From: Bacillota bacterium | Lineage (GTDB): Bacteria; Bacillota; Sulfobacillia; JAIMAT01 | Length of the DNA: 64,000 nucleotides | Reading direction: 5' to 3' | NCBI GenBank assembly: GCA_029960955.1 | Contig: JASBVS010000024.1 | Span: 1 to 64,000 of the forward strand | Shown: piece after piece, positions 44,062 through 51,698 of the stretch | Layout of the letters: the number at the start of each line of letters is the position of its first letter | Position numbering within the stretch: the stretch's first letter is position 1 | Notes under the pieces: model-generated | Told to the model about the DNA's origin: nothing | What the model saw: the letters and a program-made list of their open reading frames with translations, nothing else | The model's database searches: none | Position numbers and translations under genes: made by a program

Positions 44062-45576
44062 TCAGACGTCGAAGTAGAGGTAGAACTCGTACGGGTGCGG
44101 CCGCTGGCGCACCGCGTCGACGTCCTGGCGCCGGTGCGCCTCGATCCACTCCGCGATCAGCTGCTCGTCGAAGACGCCGCCGCGCAGGAGGAAGTCGTGG
44201 TCGCGCTCCAGCGCGTCCAGCGCCTCCTCCAGCGAACCCGGCACGCTCCGGATCTGCGCGCGCTCCTCCCGCGTGAGCGCGTAGACGTTCCGCTCCAGCG
44301 GGCCGAAGCCCAGCTCCGACGGCTCGATCCGGTTGAGGATGCCGTCGATGCCGGCCATCAGCATGGCCGCGAAGCTCAGGTACGGGTTGCCCGTCGCGTC
44401 GGGCGGGCGGAACTCGATGCGCACCGACTCGGGCCGGGTCGAGCCGACCGGAACCCGCACGGCCGCGCTCCGGTTGGCGCGCCCGAAGACCAGGTTGACC
44501 GGCGCCTCGAAGCCCGGGATCAGCCGGCGGTAGGAGTTGGTCGTCGGGTTGGAGAGGGCCAGGATGGCCGGCGCGTGGAGCAGCAGGCCGCCGACGTAGT
44601 AGCGGCCCAGCTGGCTGAGCCGCGCGTAGCCGTTCTCGTCGTAGAAGAGCGGCTGCTCCCCGTCGAAGAGGCTCTGGTGGGTGTGCATCCCCGAGCCGTT
44701 GTCGCCGTAAAGCGGCTTGGGCATGAAGGTGGCCGTCTTGCCGTAGCGGCGGGCGGTGTTGCGGATGATGTACTTGCAGAGCTGGACGTTGTCTGCGGTC
44801 CGCGTCAGCGTGTCGCGCCGGAAGTTGATCTCCGCCTGGCCGGCGGTGGCCACCTCGTGATGGTGACGTTCCACCGGCAGGCCCGCCGCCTGCAGGTTCC
44901 GGGCGATGGCGGTGCGCACGTCCTGGAGCTGGTCGAGCGGAGGCACCGGGAAGTAGCCCGTCTTGGGGCGGATCCGCGAGCCCGAGTCGAGCTCCCCGCG
45001 GTTCCACTCGGCCTCCGCGGAGTCGATGGCGTAGCCGGCCGAACCCTGCTCGGCGTGGAAGCGGACCCTGTCGAAGAGGAAGAACTCCAGTTCCGGCCCC
45101 CAGTAGCTCGTGGTCGCGATGCCCGTGCTCTTCAGGAAGGCTTCGGCGCGCTGGGCGACGGAGCGGGGGTCCCTCGGGAAACGCTCCCCTCCGGGTTCGT
45201 AGACGTCGCAGCTCATCACCAGCGTGGGCGCTTCCGTGAAGGGATCCAGGAAGGCCGTGGCCGGATCGGGCACCATGACCATGTCGCTCTCCTCGATGGA
45301 GCGGAAACCCGGGATGCTGGAGCCGTCGAAGGGCACGCCGGAGGCGAAGAGGCTCTCGTCGAGCACCTCCACCGGCAACGTGATGTGGTGCCAGCGTCCC
45401 GGCACGTCGGTGAGCCGCAGGTCGACCATCACCACCCCGCTCCGCCGGGCCAGCTCGAGCACCTCTTCGGCCGTCGACGGTCGCGGGAAGATGCCGGATC
45501 CGACGGCCTCCGCGCCGACCCCCCGGGCGCGCTCCGCGAGGATCTCCGCGGCGCGCTTCGCTTCGGCCGTTTCCAA
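44062..45576 (-). CDS. glnA: glutamine synthetase type I
   Basis: About 504 residues. Active-site blocks: VPFDGSSIPGFRSIEESDM, YWGPELEFFLFD, GSGMHTHQSLFDG, NPTTNSYRRLIPGFEAPVN, and the late EFRPPDATGNPYLSFAAML. Near the C-terminus is RNVYALTREE, with a Tyr at the place of the adenylylated tyrosine of GSI-beta enzymes. It condenses ammonia and glutamate. The TTG at 45576 follows GAGGAGGT by 7 bp; the GTG 9 bp upstream overlaps that site. The gene has its own promoter and a GlnR-like inverted repeat upstream. Confidence 0.93.
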   Translation of the reverse strand: METAEAKRAAEILAERARGVGAEAVGSGIFPRPSTAEEVLELARRSGVVMVDLRLTDVPGRWHHITLPVEVLDESLFASGVPFDGSSIPGFRSIEESDMVMVPDPATAFLDPFTEAPTLVMSCDVYEPGGERFPRDPRSVAQRAEAFLKSTGIATTSYWGPELEFFLFDRVRFHAEQGSAGYAIDSAEAEWNRGELDSGSRIRPKTGYFPVPPLDQLQDVRTAIARNLQAAGLPVERHHHEVATAGQAEINFRRDTLTRTADNVQLCKYIIRNTARRYGKTATFMPKPLYGDNGSGMHTHQSLFDGEQPLFYDENGYARLSQLGRYYVGGLLLHAPAILALSNPTTNSYRRLIPGFEAPVNLVFGRANRSAAVRVPVGSTRPESVRIEFRPPDATGNPYLSFAAMLMAGIDGILNRIEPSELGFGPLERNVYALTREERAQIRSVPGSLEEALDALERDHDFLLRGGVFDEQLIAEWIEAHRRQDVDAVRQRPHPYEFYLYFDV

Positions 45577-45605
45577 GAGGCCCACCTCCTCGCAACGGAT
45601 GCCCC

Positions 45606-45635
45606 AGTATAGGCGGGACGGCCGGCCGAGTGCAA
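45606..45635 (-). promoter_or_regulatory. sigma-A promoter of glnA
   Basis: TTGCAC (45635-45630, minus strand), 18-bp spacer, TATACT (45611-45606); expected start about 23 bp before the glnA start codon. Confidence 0.65.
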
Positions 45636-45638
45636 GTC

Positions 45639-45664
45639 AGATTGTAAGAGAAAGCTGACAATCT
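45639..45664. promoter_or_regulatory. GlnR-like inverted repeat upstream of glnA
   Basis: AGATTGT-N12-ACAATCT, perfect 7-bp arms, just upstream of the -35 box. The core TGTCA-N8-TTACA is one base longer than the Bacillus GlnR/TnrA consensus TGTNA-N7-TNACA. Its position resembles GlnR operator 1. Confidence 0.5.
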
Positions 45665-45714
45665 AACAGGAAGGTCCCTGGGGTCCTGGAGGCGTGCCGT
45701 CGCCCATGGAGGCC

Positions 45715-45744
45715 GACGAAAAGCCCGCGGAACGCGCCGCGGGC
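45715..45744 (-). terminator. intrinsic terminator of the small membrane-protein gene
   Basis: On the minus strand GCCCGCGG and CCGCGGGC form an 8-bp stem with a 6-base loop (45723-45744), followed by TTTTCGTC (45722-45715). Confidence 0.75.
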
Positions 45745-45803
45745 GGTGGTGGTCGGCTCCCGGACGGGCGGGACGGCCGCAGGCTGACAGGCCGGGCGGC
45801 CGT

Positions 45804-45986
45804 CTAGCGGGGCTTGGGCGTGCTCCACTCCGTCCGCATCCGCTCCTCGTAGAGCTTCTTCGGGTCACGGTAGAGGAGCCGGTCGTAGGGGATGAAGATG
45901 CGGCCCCACCCCGCCAGGAAGAGGAAGAGAAAGAGAAGGGGCAGAACGACGTTCGAGAGGAACCAACCCAGCGTGGACAACCCCAT
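45804..45986 (-). CDS. small single-span membrane protein
   Basis: About 60 residues. One hydrophobic span (LGWFLSNVVLPLLFLFLFLA) is followed by a basic cytosolic tail with YDRLLYRDPKKLYEERM. A GGGAGGG run precedes the ATG at 45986 or the TTG two codons later. A true terminator follows on the same strand, which supports expression. No family is recognised. Confidence 0.6.
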   Translation of the reverse strand: MGLSTLGWFLSNVVLPLLFLFLFLAGWGRIFIPYDRLLYRDPKKLYEERMRTEWSTPKPR

Positions 45987-46122
45987 CCCTCCCGCGCACC
46001 CGCGGCGGCGCGGAGCGGGCGCGCCGCACGTGGCCTTCTTTACGCTAGCAGAGGGGCAGGGGCGGATCAAGGCGAAGGCTATGGGCGCGGCAACGGAGCC
46101 AGCGTCGCGGGGAGGACGGGAG

Positions 46123-46296
46123 ATGGCGGCCGTCGAGTGGCTCTTCTGGTTCCTGGTGCCGGTGGTCCCCTTCGCGCTCGCCGTCAACGGCCTGGTCCTC
46201 CTGGCCGGCCTGCTCCTGCCTCGCTGGCTGGAGCGGGCGTCCTCCGGGCCGGGAGACGGCCGGACGCGGGCGGGGTCGCAAACGGTGGAGCCGTGA
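46123..46296 (+). CDS. small single-span membrane protein upstream of pepV
   Basis: 57 residues: one membrane span (VEWLFWFLVPVVPFALAVNG plus LVLLAGLLL) and a short polar tail. GGGGAGGACGGGAG precedes the ATG. The pepV start follows 20 bp after its stop, suggesting cotranscription. No family recognised. Confidence 0.5.
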   Translation: MAAVEWLFWFLVPVVPFALAVNGLVLLAGLLLPRWLERASSGPGDGRTRAGSQTVEP

Positions 46297-46316
46297 CGAA
46301 GGAGGGGGCGGACGCG

Positions 46317-47717
46317 GTGCAGGTCGAGGCCATCGATCGCTGGCTGGAGGAGCACGACGGGGAGATGGTCCGCTTCGCGCAGGAGCTCCTCCGCATCCCC
46401 AGCGTCAAGGAAGGGGCGCGGCCGGGTCAGCCCTTCGGGCCCGGACCGGCGCGGGCGCTGGAACGGGCGTTGGCCGAGGGGGAGCGCCTCGGCTTCGAGA
46501 GCCGGAACGTGGAGGGCTACGCCGGCCACGTCGAGGCCGGCGAGGGCGCGGAGCTGGTCGGCGTCCTCTGCCACCTGGACGTGGTGCCGGCCGGCAGCGG
46601 CTGGAGCCACCCGCCCTTCGGGGGCGTGGTGGCGGACGGCTTCCTGGTCGGCCGGGGCGCCGTCGACGACAAGGGACCCTCCGCCGCCGCGCTCTACGCG
46701 CTGGCCGCGGTGGCCCGGGCGCGGCCCCGCTGGAGGCGCCGGCTGCGCCTCATCTTCGGGACGGACGAGGAGAGCGGCTGGGCGGACATGGACTTCTACC
46801 TCGCCCGGGAGGAGCGGCCGCAGCTGGGGTTCTCGCCCGACGCCAACTTCCCCATCGTCCACGCCGAGAAGGGCATCCTCACCTTCGACGCGGTGACCGC
46901 CTTCCCGGCGGGGGCGGCGGGCGGCGGCAGCGGCTCGGTCCTGCAGCTGGAGGGCGGGAGCCGGCCCAACGTCGTGCCCGACGCGGCCGACGCCCTCGTC
47001 GACCGCGGCTGGTCGCCGTCGCGGTCGACGAGCTCCCGGGCGGAGGGAAGCGGCGTCGAGGTCGAGGAGGAGCCGCGCGGCTGGCGGCTCCGCGCCCGCG
47101 GTCGGGCGGCCCACGGGAGCACGCCGGAGGAGGGCGTCAACGCCGCCGCTCTCCTCCTGGCGGCGCTCCTGGCCGGCAGCGGCCTCGACCCGCGCCAGCG
47201 CGCCGCCCTGGAGGCGCTCCAGGCCATGCTGCCGAGCGACGGCTCGGGCCTCGACGTGGCGCTGCGCGACGAGGTCTCGGGGCCGCTCACCGCCAACCTG
47301 GGCGTCGTCCGCCTCGAGGAGGGCTTCCTGCGCGCCACCTTCGACCTCCGCTACCCGGTCAGCTACCGCAAGGAAGCCTTGCTGGAGCGCATCGAGCGCC
47401 GCCTCGCCTCCGCGGGCTGGCGTCTCGAACGCGTCCACGACCAGCCGCCGCACCACGTGCCGGCCGAGGCGCCCGAGATCCGGCTCCTCGCCCGCGCCTA
47501 CGAGGAGGTGACCGGCCGGCCCGCCACCCTCCTCGCCATCGGCGGCGGCACCTACGCCCGCCTGATCCCCGGCGGCGTCGCCTTCGGGCCCGTCATGCCC
47601 GGCCAGCCGGAACTGGCCCACAACGCCGACGAGCGGATCGCGCTGGACGATCTGCGCCGCGCGGCGCGGATCTGGGCGCGGGCGATGGCCTACCTCGCCT
47701 GCGAGCCGGAGGGGTGA
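46317..47717 (+). CDS. pepV: M20 family dipeptidase PepV/Sapep-like
   Basis: 466 residues, the usual PepV length. Zinc ligands and catalytic residues are visible: LCHLDVVPAG (His, Asp), GRGAVDDKGPSAA (bridging Asp), GTDEESGW (general base Glu and ligand Glu), GFSPDANFPIVHAEKG (Asp) and ELAHNADERI (His). The lid domain lies in between. It hydrolyses dipeptides in the cytosol. The GTG at 46317 lies 8 bp after GGAGGGGG; the GTG at 46293, which overlaps the preceding stop, has poorer spacing. Confidence 0.92.
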   Translation: MQVEAIDRWLEEHDGEMVRFAQELLRIPSVKEGARPGQPFGPGPARALERALAEGERLGFESRNVEGYAGHVEAGEGAELVGVLCHLDVVPAGSGWSHPPFGGVVADGFLVGRGAVDDKGPSAAALYALAAVARARPRWRRRLRLIFGTDEESGWADMDFYLAREERPQLGFSPDANFPIVHAEKGILTFDAVTAFPAGAAGGGSGSVLQLEGGSRPNVVPDAADALVDRGWSPSRSTSSRAEGSGVEVEEEPRGWRLRARGRAAHGSTPEEGVNAAALLLAALLAGSGLDPRQRAALEALQAMLPSDGSGLDVALRDEVSGPLTANLGVVRLEEGFLRATFDLRYPVSYRKEALLERIERRLASAGWRLERVHDQPPHHVPAEAPEIRLLARAYEEVTGRPATLLAIGGGTYARLIPGGVAFGPVMPGQPELAHNADERIALDDLRRAARIWARAMAYLACEPEG

Positions 47718-47798
47718 GAGCCGGAGGGCCCGCCGGAGACGCGCGGGGGGCGGCCGCCGCGGACCGGCGACCGCCCCTCGCGGACGTCCCGCCTCGAC

Positions 47799-48065
47799 TC
47801 AAGCGAAGCGGAGGAAGATCTCGCGCGCGTGCTCCAGCGCCTCGTGGCTGGGGGAGCCCGCGCCGCCCTGGAGGCACTCCTCCAGGTTGGCGGTCATCAC
47901 CTCGACGGCCACCTTGCTGACCGCCGAGCGGAGCGCGCTCAGCTGCGTGACGATCTCCTCGCAGCTGCGCCCCTCCTGCAGCATCCGCTGGACGCCCCGC
48001 GCCTGCCCCTCGATGCGGCGCATGCGGGCCATCAGTTCCTTCAACAGCTGTTCGTCGAGGGTCAT
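47799..48065 (-). CDS. CsoR-family repressor, CstR-like (persulfide-sensing type)
   Basis: 88 residues, an all-helical CsoR/RcnR/FrmR-type repressor: RMRRIEGQARGVQRMLQEG, then Cys35 in GRSCEEIV and Cys64 in NLEECLQG. In copper sensors the ligand set is Cys-His-Cys with His four residues before the last Cys. Here that position is Asn60, so copper binding is unlikely and a CstR-like dithiol sensing persulfides or other sulfur species is more probable (inference). The ATG at 48065 is 9 bp after GGAGGT. It lies 48 bp downstream of the selenoprotein gene in the same operon and probably binds the palindrome at 48908-48923. Confidence 0.85.
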   Translation of the reverse strand: MTLDEQLLKELMARMRRIEGQARGVQRMLQEGRSCEEIVTQLSALRSAVSKVAVEVMTANLEECLQGGAGSPSHEALEHAREIFLRFA

Positions 48066-48113
48066 GGGCACAGCACCTCCGGCCGGGGCGGGAGAGCCGC
48101 GGACGCCAGGGGC

Positions 48114-48773
48114 TCAGCGGCCGAGGACCTGCGCGACGTAGGCAGGCTCCGGCAGTGCCCCGTCGAAGTCGACGCCGCCGTTGGTGACCGTCTTCGGCAC
48201 GCCGAAGACATTGTAGAGGTTGGCCAGCGACGGGAACTCCGACGCCTCGATGGCCTCGGCGCGGATCTTCGGGTTCTCCAGAGCCATCTGGTGAGCCAGG
48301 CGTACCGCCCGGGGGCAGTACGGTCAGGTGGGCGTGACGAAGACCCGGATGAGCAGGTCCTCGTCGTGCGACCTCACCTTCTCCAGGCTGGCCGCGCTCA
48401 GCTGCGAGCGGCCGTTGGCCACGTCGACCAGGTCCTCGATCATGGCGCCGAACTCGTAGCCCGAGGGGATGCCGTAGTAGCGCATGCCGGTGTCGTTCCC
48501 CTCGGCGTCGAGATAGACGATCGCCGGCGTCTTGCCCTCGGTGCCGTAGCGCTCGGCCAGCGCGGCGCCCTCGGGATCCTCGTCCACGTCGACCACGCGC
48601 AGGGCGATGTGCTCCGGGCTGATCTCGTGGAGCTCCTCCAGCAGCTGCCGCGTCTCCCTGCAGAAGCGGCAGTTCTTCCCCACCAGCAGCAGGACGTTGG
48701 CCGTCCCCGCCGTCTCCTCCATCATCGAGGCGATGGTGGCGGCGTCTTCCTGCGAAATGAAGCGCTCGCTCAT
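48114..48773 (-). CDS. two-domain thioredoxin/glutaredoxin-like selenoprotein (in-frame UGA = Sec150)
   Basis: 219 residues if the UGA at 48326-48324 is read as selenocysteine. Domain 1 (about 1-125) has a CRFC redox motif (Cys35, Cys38) and cis-Pro in KTPAIVYL. Domain 2 begins near residue 140 with LLIRVFVTPT, then UGA, then PYCPRAVRLAHQ, and continues for 69 codons to a normal TGA. It includes FPSLANLYNVFGVPKTV with the cis-Pro, so the reading frame is clearly under selection after the UGA. The second motif is Sec-Pro-Tyr-Cys, replacing CPYC of PDO/AhpF-N-type proteins. The ATG at 48773 follows GAGGAGG. Without Sec insertion a 149-residue truncated protein would result. Confidence 0.9.
48302..48321 (-). 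promoter_or_regulatory. candidate bacterial SECIS hairpin
   Basis: Two bases after the UGA, GTACTGCC and GGCGGTAC pair over 8 bp (one T-G) around a 4-base loop CCCG. Its place just 3' of the Sec codon fits a bacterial SECIS, but it sits closer to the UGA and has a smaller loop than the E. coli fdhF element, so the exact fold bound by SelB is uncertain. Confidence 0.45.
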
Positions 48774-48907
48774 GGCTCCTCCTCGCGTCGATTCGTTCCG
48801 GGCCGCGCCCGTGAAGCGTTCCGGCAACCTCTCGTCATGCAAGCTTACCCCATCGCGGAGGGAAGCCGGAGAGGCCGTCGGCACGAGACGACCGGCACGC
48901 CCGCGGG

Positions 48908-48923
48908 ATACCCCGATGGGTAT
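48908..48923. promoter_or_regulatory. CsoR/CstR-type operator
   Basis: ATACCC-CGAT-GGGTAT, perfect 6-bp arms. The ATACCC/GGGTAT half-sites are those of CsoR- and CstR-family operators. It lies about +6 to +21 relative to the predicted start of the selenoprotein operon, which encodes its own CsoR-family repressor. Confidence 0.75.
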
Positions 48924-48935
48924 TCGGACGACGCG

Positions 48936-48965
48936 AGCATACGGTGAGGCGCGCCGCCCTGTCAA
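48936..48965 (-). promoter_or_regulatory. sigma-A promoter of the selenoprotein-repressor operon
   Basis: Perfect TTGACA (48965-48960, minus strand), 18-bp spacer, TATGCT (48941-48936). The leader to the start codon is about 155 bases. Confidence 0.8.
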
Positions 48966-49032
48966 CACCGGCCGGCGGCCCGCGTCGGCCCCGGCCGCTC
49001 CGGGTTATGCTCCACTCCAGGAGGTGAGGGCC

Positions 49033-49539
49033 GTGTTCCCCTGGCGCCCGCACCGCCCTGGCGACGCCGGGCGAGGAAGCGGCTCCGACCGGGACGACCC
49101 GGCGCGCCGCGCGGCCGCGCGCCGGCGCGACCTGGCCGGCGCGCAACGCGTCCTGGGCGCCGCCGAACTGCCGGTTCTGGGCGACGTGGAGCCCGCCTAC
49201 CAGCTGGGGCTGGCCCCGGACGAGGAGCCGTTCGTCCGGCTGCCGGCGGCTCTGCTCCGCGAGCTGGAGGAGGGCGAGCAGGTGGCCTACGAGGTGCGCG
49301 AGCGGGGCCGGCTGGTGGTGACCAGCCGCCGCCTCTTCTTCGAGGGGGCGGAGAGCACCCTGGAGCTGGAGCTGGAGCGGATCGAGCGCGCGGGGGCGCC
49401 CTTCCTCGACGTCCTCGAGGTCGCCCTCTTCCGCGGGGAGATGCGCGACGTGCTGGTGCTCCCCTTCCAGGTGGAGATGCCCGTCACCGTGGCGGCCTTC
49501 CTGGCGCGCCTGGCCGGCTTCCAGCTGGAGCTGGGGTGA
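49033..49539 (+). CDS. hypothetical protein with a bacterial PH-like (bPH/GRAM-type) domain
   Basis: 168 residues. A disordered, charged N-terminus (about 1-40) is followed by LGLAPDEEPFVRLPAALL and a strand-rich domain with GEQVAYEVRERGRLVVTSRRL then FFEGAESTLELELERIERA. The LVVTSRRLFF...LELERIERA pattern is typical of bacterial PH-like domains that bind surfaces or partners. The GTG at 49033 follows AGGAGGT by 7 bp. The SWIM-domain gene starts 3 bp after its stop, so the two are probably a functional pair. Confidence 0.65.
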   Translation: MFPWRPHRPGDAGRGSGSDRDDPARRAAARRRDLAGAQRVLGAAELPVLGDVEPAYQLGLAPDEEPFVRLPAALLRELEEGEQVAYEVRERGRLVVTSRRLFFEGAESTLELELERIERAGAPFLDVLEVALFRGEMRDVLVLPFQVEMPVTVAAFLARLAGFQLELG

Positions 49540-49542
49540 GGG

Positions 49543-51087
49543 ATGCGGCCGGCGGCGGTGGACGAGGCGCGGCTGGTCGAGCTGGCCGGCGTGCGGGCGC
49601 TGGAGGCGGCCTGGGACTACTGGATGCTGGGCCGCGTCCAGGCCCGCGTCCGCTGGCGCGACCGCCTCGCGGGACGGGTGGACGGCTACCGCGACCGCTA
49701 CCGCGTGCGGGCGCGGCCCTCGGCGGAGGGGGTCGAGAGCGCGTGCAGCTGCGGGAGGCGGCAGCCCTGCCGCCACGCCGCGGCGCTCCTCCTCGCCTGG
49801 AGCCGCGAGCCGGAGAGCTTCGCCGACCTGGAGGCGCTGGCCGCGCCCTGGGAGGAGGCGCCGGCGGAGGAGCTGGCGGACCTCTTCTGGCGCTTCCTGC
49901 AGGCGCCCGACGAGCCGCTGGAGGCGTTCGTCGAGGCGGGGCGGAGCCGCGCCTGGGAGCGGCAGCCGCCCGAGGGGAGGCTGCGCCACCTGGAGGGCTT
50001 CCTGGGCGAACGGCCGGAGGAGGCGCCGGCGCGCTTCGACGAGCTGGCGGCGAGCCTGGCGCCGCGGGCGGGCGAGGGGGAGGAGGTGCGCCTGCGGCGG
50101 CTGGAGCTGGAGGGCGAGCTGCTCGGGCGCTTCCTCGACCTGCCGGGGGAGCTCCGCGCCAGGCTGGGCCTCGAGCGCTGGGGAAGGCTGGCGGAGCGCT
50201 GGCTGGGCGAGCTCGAGGCGGGCGCGACGCCGGCGCCCTCCTCGGCCTTCCCCCTCCTCGCCCGCGCGCTGGCCGAGCCCGACCTGCCCCCGGGCCTCTA
50301 CGCGCGCCTCCTCCGGGCGGCGGTCCGCCTCGACCCGCGCGGGGTGGTGGAGGAGCTCCTGCGCGCGGCCTCGGCGCGGGCGGAGGCCGAACGCCGGCTC
50401 GGCCGGGCGGGAGCCGAGGAGGAGCGGGAGCGGAGCGCGCTGGCGCTGGCCGACCTTCTCGCCCTGCGCGGCCGGGGGGAGGAGGCGGCGCGCGTGCTGG
50501 AGGAGGCGGCCGGGCTGCCGGCGGTGGGCGAGCGGCGGATCGAGGGCTGCCTGGCCCGCGGCGACCTCCGGGGCGCCGTGGACGCCGCCCGCGGCTCGCT
50601 GGCCGCCGCCGACGGCGCGGCCGTCCGCTACTGGCGCGCCCGCCTGGCCGACCTGCTGGAGGCCTCCGGGGAGGCGGGCGAGGCGCTGGCGCTGCGGGTG
50701 AGCAACTTCGCCGAGGGGGCCGATCTCGCGAGCTACCGGCGCCTGCGCGAGGCGGCGCTGCGCCTCGGGCGCTGGCCCGAGGTGGCGGGCGCCGCCCGCG
50801 CCGCGCTCCTCCGGCAGGAAGGGCGCGCGGCCCTCCTCGCGGCGCTGCTCGAGGAGGGGGAGGCGGCCGCGCTTGCGGAGGAGCTGCCCGCCGCGCTCGC
50901 CGATCCCGCGGTCCCCTTCGACCTCGCCCTGCGGGCGGTCCTCTGGCTGGGGCGGCGCGACCCCCGGCGGGCGCGCGCGCTGGGCGAGGCGCTCCTCCTC
51001 ACGGAGAGGGGCGACGCCCACCAGCGCGCGCGTCTGCGCCGGGCGCTGAGCCGGATGCGGCTCCCGGCGGCCGGGGAGCCCTCCTGA
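49543..51087 (+). CDS. SWIM zinc-finger domain protein
   Basis: 514 residues. The SWIM motif CSCGRRQPCRHAAALLLAW (CxCx5CxH) lies at about residues 68-78, preceded by RDRYRVRARPSAEGVESA. The remaining roughly 430 residues are helical and extremely rich in Ala, Glu, Arg and Leu, resembling repeat-type scaffolds. SWIM domains bind DNA or proteins and often accompany SNF2 helicases; none is encoded next door. It starts 3 bp after the bPH-like gene. The molecular role is unknown. Confidence 0.7.
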   Translation: MRPAAVDEARLVELAGVRALEAAWDYWMLGRVQARVRWRDRLAGRVDGYRDRYRVRARPSAEGVESACSCGRRQPCRHAAALLLAWSREPESFADLEALAAPWEEAPAEELADLFWRFLQAPDEPLEAFVEAGRSRAWERQPPEGRLRHLEGFLGERPEEAPARFDELAASLAPRAGEGEEVRLRRLELEGELLGRFLDLPGELRARLGLERWGRLAERWLGELEAGATPAPSSAFPLLARALAEPDLPPGLYARLLRAAVRLDPRGVVEELLRAASARAEAERRLGRAGAEEERERSALALADLLALRGRGEEAARVLEEAAGLPAVGERRIEGCLARGDLRGAVDAARGSLAAADGAAVRYWRARLADLLEASGEAGEALALRVSNFAEGADLASYRRLREAALRLGRWPEVAGAARAALLRQEGRAALLAALLEEGEAAALAEELPAALADPAVPFDLALRAVLWLGRRDPRRARALGEALLLTERGDAHQRARLRRALSRMRLPAAGEPS

Positions 51088-51095
51088 GCCGCCGG

Positions 51096-51698
51096 TCAAG
51101 GGGGTCGCCGCCCCAGGTAGGCCGCCTCACCCAGCGCCGTCGCCTCCACGCAGCGGAGCGTCGACCAGCCCGCGAAGGCGCGGGCCAGCTCGCCGGGTTC
51201 CAGGACCCAGGCCGGCGGCAGGGAGCGGCGCGTGCCGCGCAGGAAGGTCCGCACCAGCGCGAAGCCGCCCGGCCGGACCGCCCGCCGGATCTCCCCCAGC
51301 AGCCGGCGCTCCAGGTACCAGGTCAGGAGGGCCAGGTCGTAGGCGCCTTCCTCCTCCTCAGGAAGCGTCCACTCCCGCAGGTCGGCCTGCCGCACCGCGA
51401 TCCGGTCGCCCAGCCCGCGCCGCGCCGCCTCCGCGCGCAGCCGCTCCAGCGCCACGTCCGAGATGTCCAGCGCCTCCACCCGCCAGCCCTGCTCCGCCAG
51501 CCAGAGGCTGTTGCCGCCGGGTCCCGAGGCCAGGTCGAGAGCCCGCGGGCGCCGCTCGCCGCCCGCGCCGCCGGAGAGGCGCGCAAAGGCGGGGAGGAGC
51601 CAGGGGCGCGAGGCGACCAGGAAGGGGTCGGGCTCCTGGCGGGGACCCCTTCCTTCCGCGTAGAGGCGGTTCCAGCGCAGGCGGTCGGCCTCGCTCAC
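51096..51698 (-). CDS. class I SAM-dependent methyltransferase
   Basis: 200 residues. Motif I ALDLASGPGGNSLWLAEQGW, acidic end of strand 2 VEALDISDVAL, AVRQADLREW, YDLALLTWYLERRLL, and the post-motif RPGGFALVRTF. Starts with RLRWNRLYAEG, as in TehB-like or thiopurine-type small methyltransferases. The substrate is not predictable. GTG at 51698 overlaps the mobB stop (GTGA), placing it in one operon with moeA and mobB. Confidence 0.87.
   Translation of the reverse strand: MSEADRLRWNRLYAEGRGPRQEPDPFLVASRPWLLPAFARLSGGAGGERRPRALDLASGPGGNSLWLAEQGWRVEALDISDVALERLRAEAARRGLGDRIAVRQADLREWTLPEEEEGAYDLALLTWYLERRLLGEIRRAVRPGGFALVRTFLRGTRRSLPPAWVLEPGELARAFAGWSTLRCVEATALGEAAYLGRRPP

Noticed and set aside
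40709-45868. A single minus-strand open frame of about 1,700 codons
   Set aside because: Only its last part (nth, from 41503) matches a protein. The rest lies opposite or out of frame with thyX, CDF and glnA and is an artefact of few stop codons in GC-rich DNA.
48324-48968. Ending the thioredoxin-like gene at the UGA, or treating it as a nonsense pseudogene
   Set aside because: The frame after the UGA keeps a full conserved domain and a normal stop, the UGA sits exactly at a redox Cys position, and the genome has tRNA-Sec.
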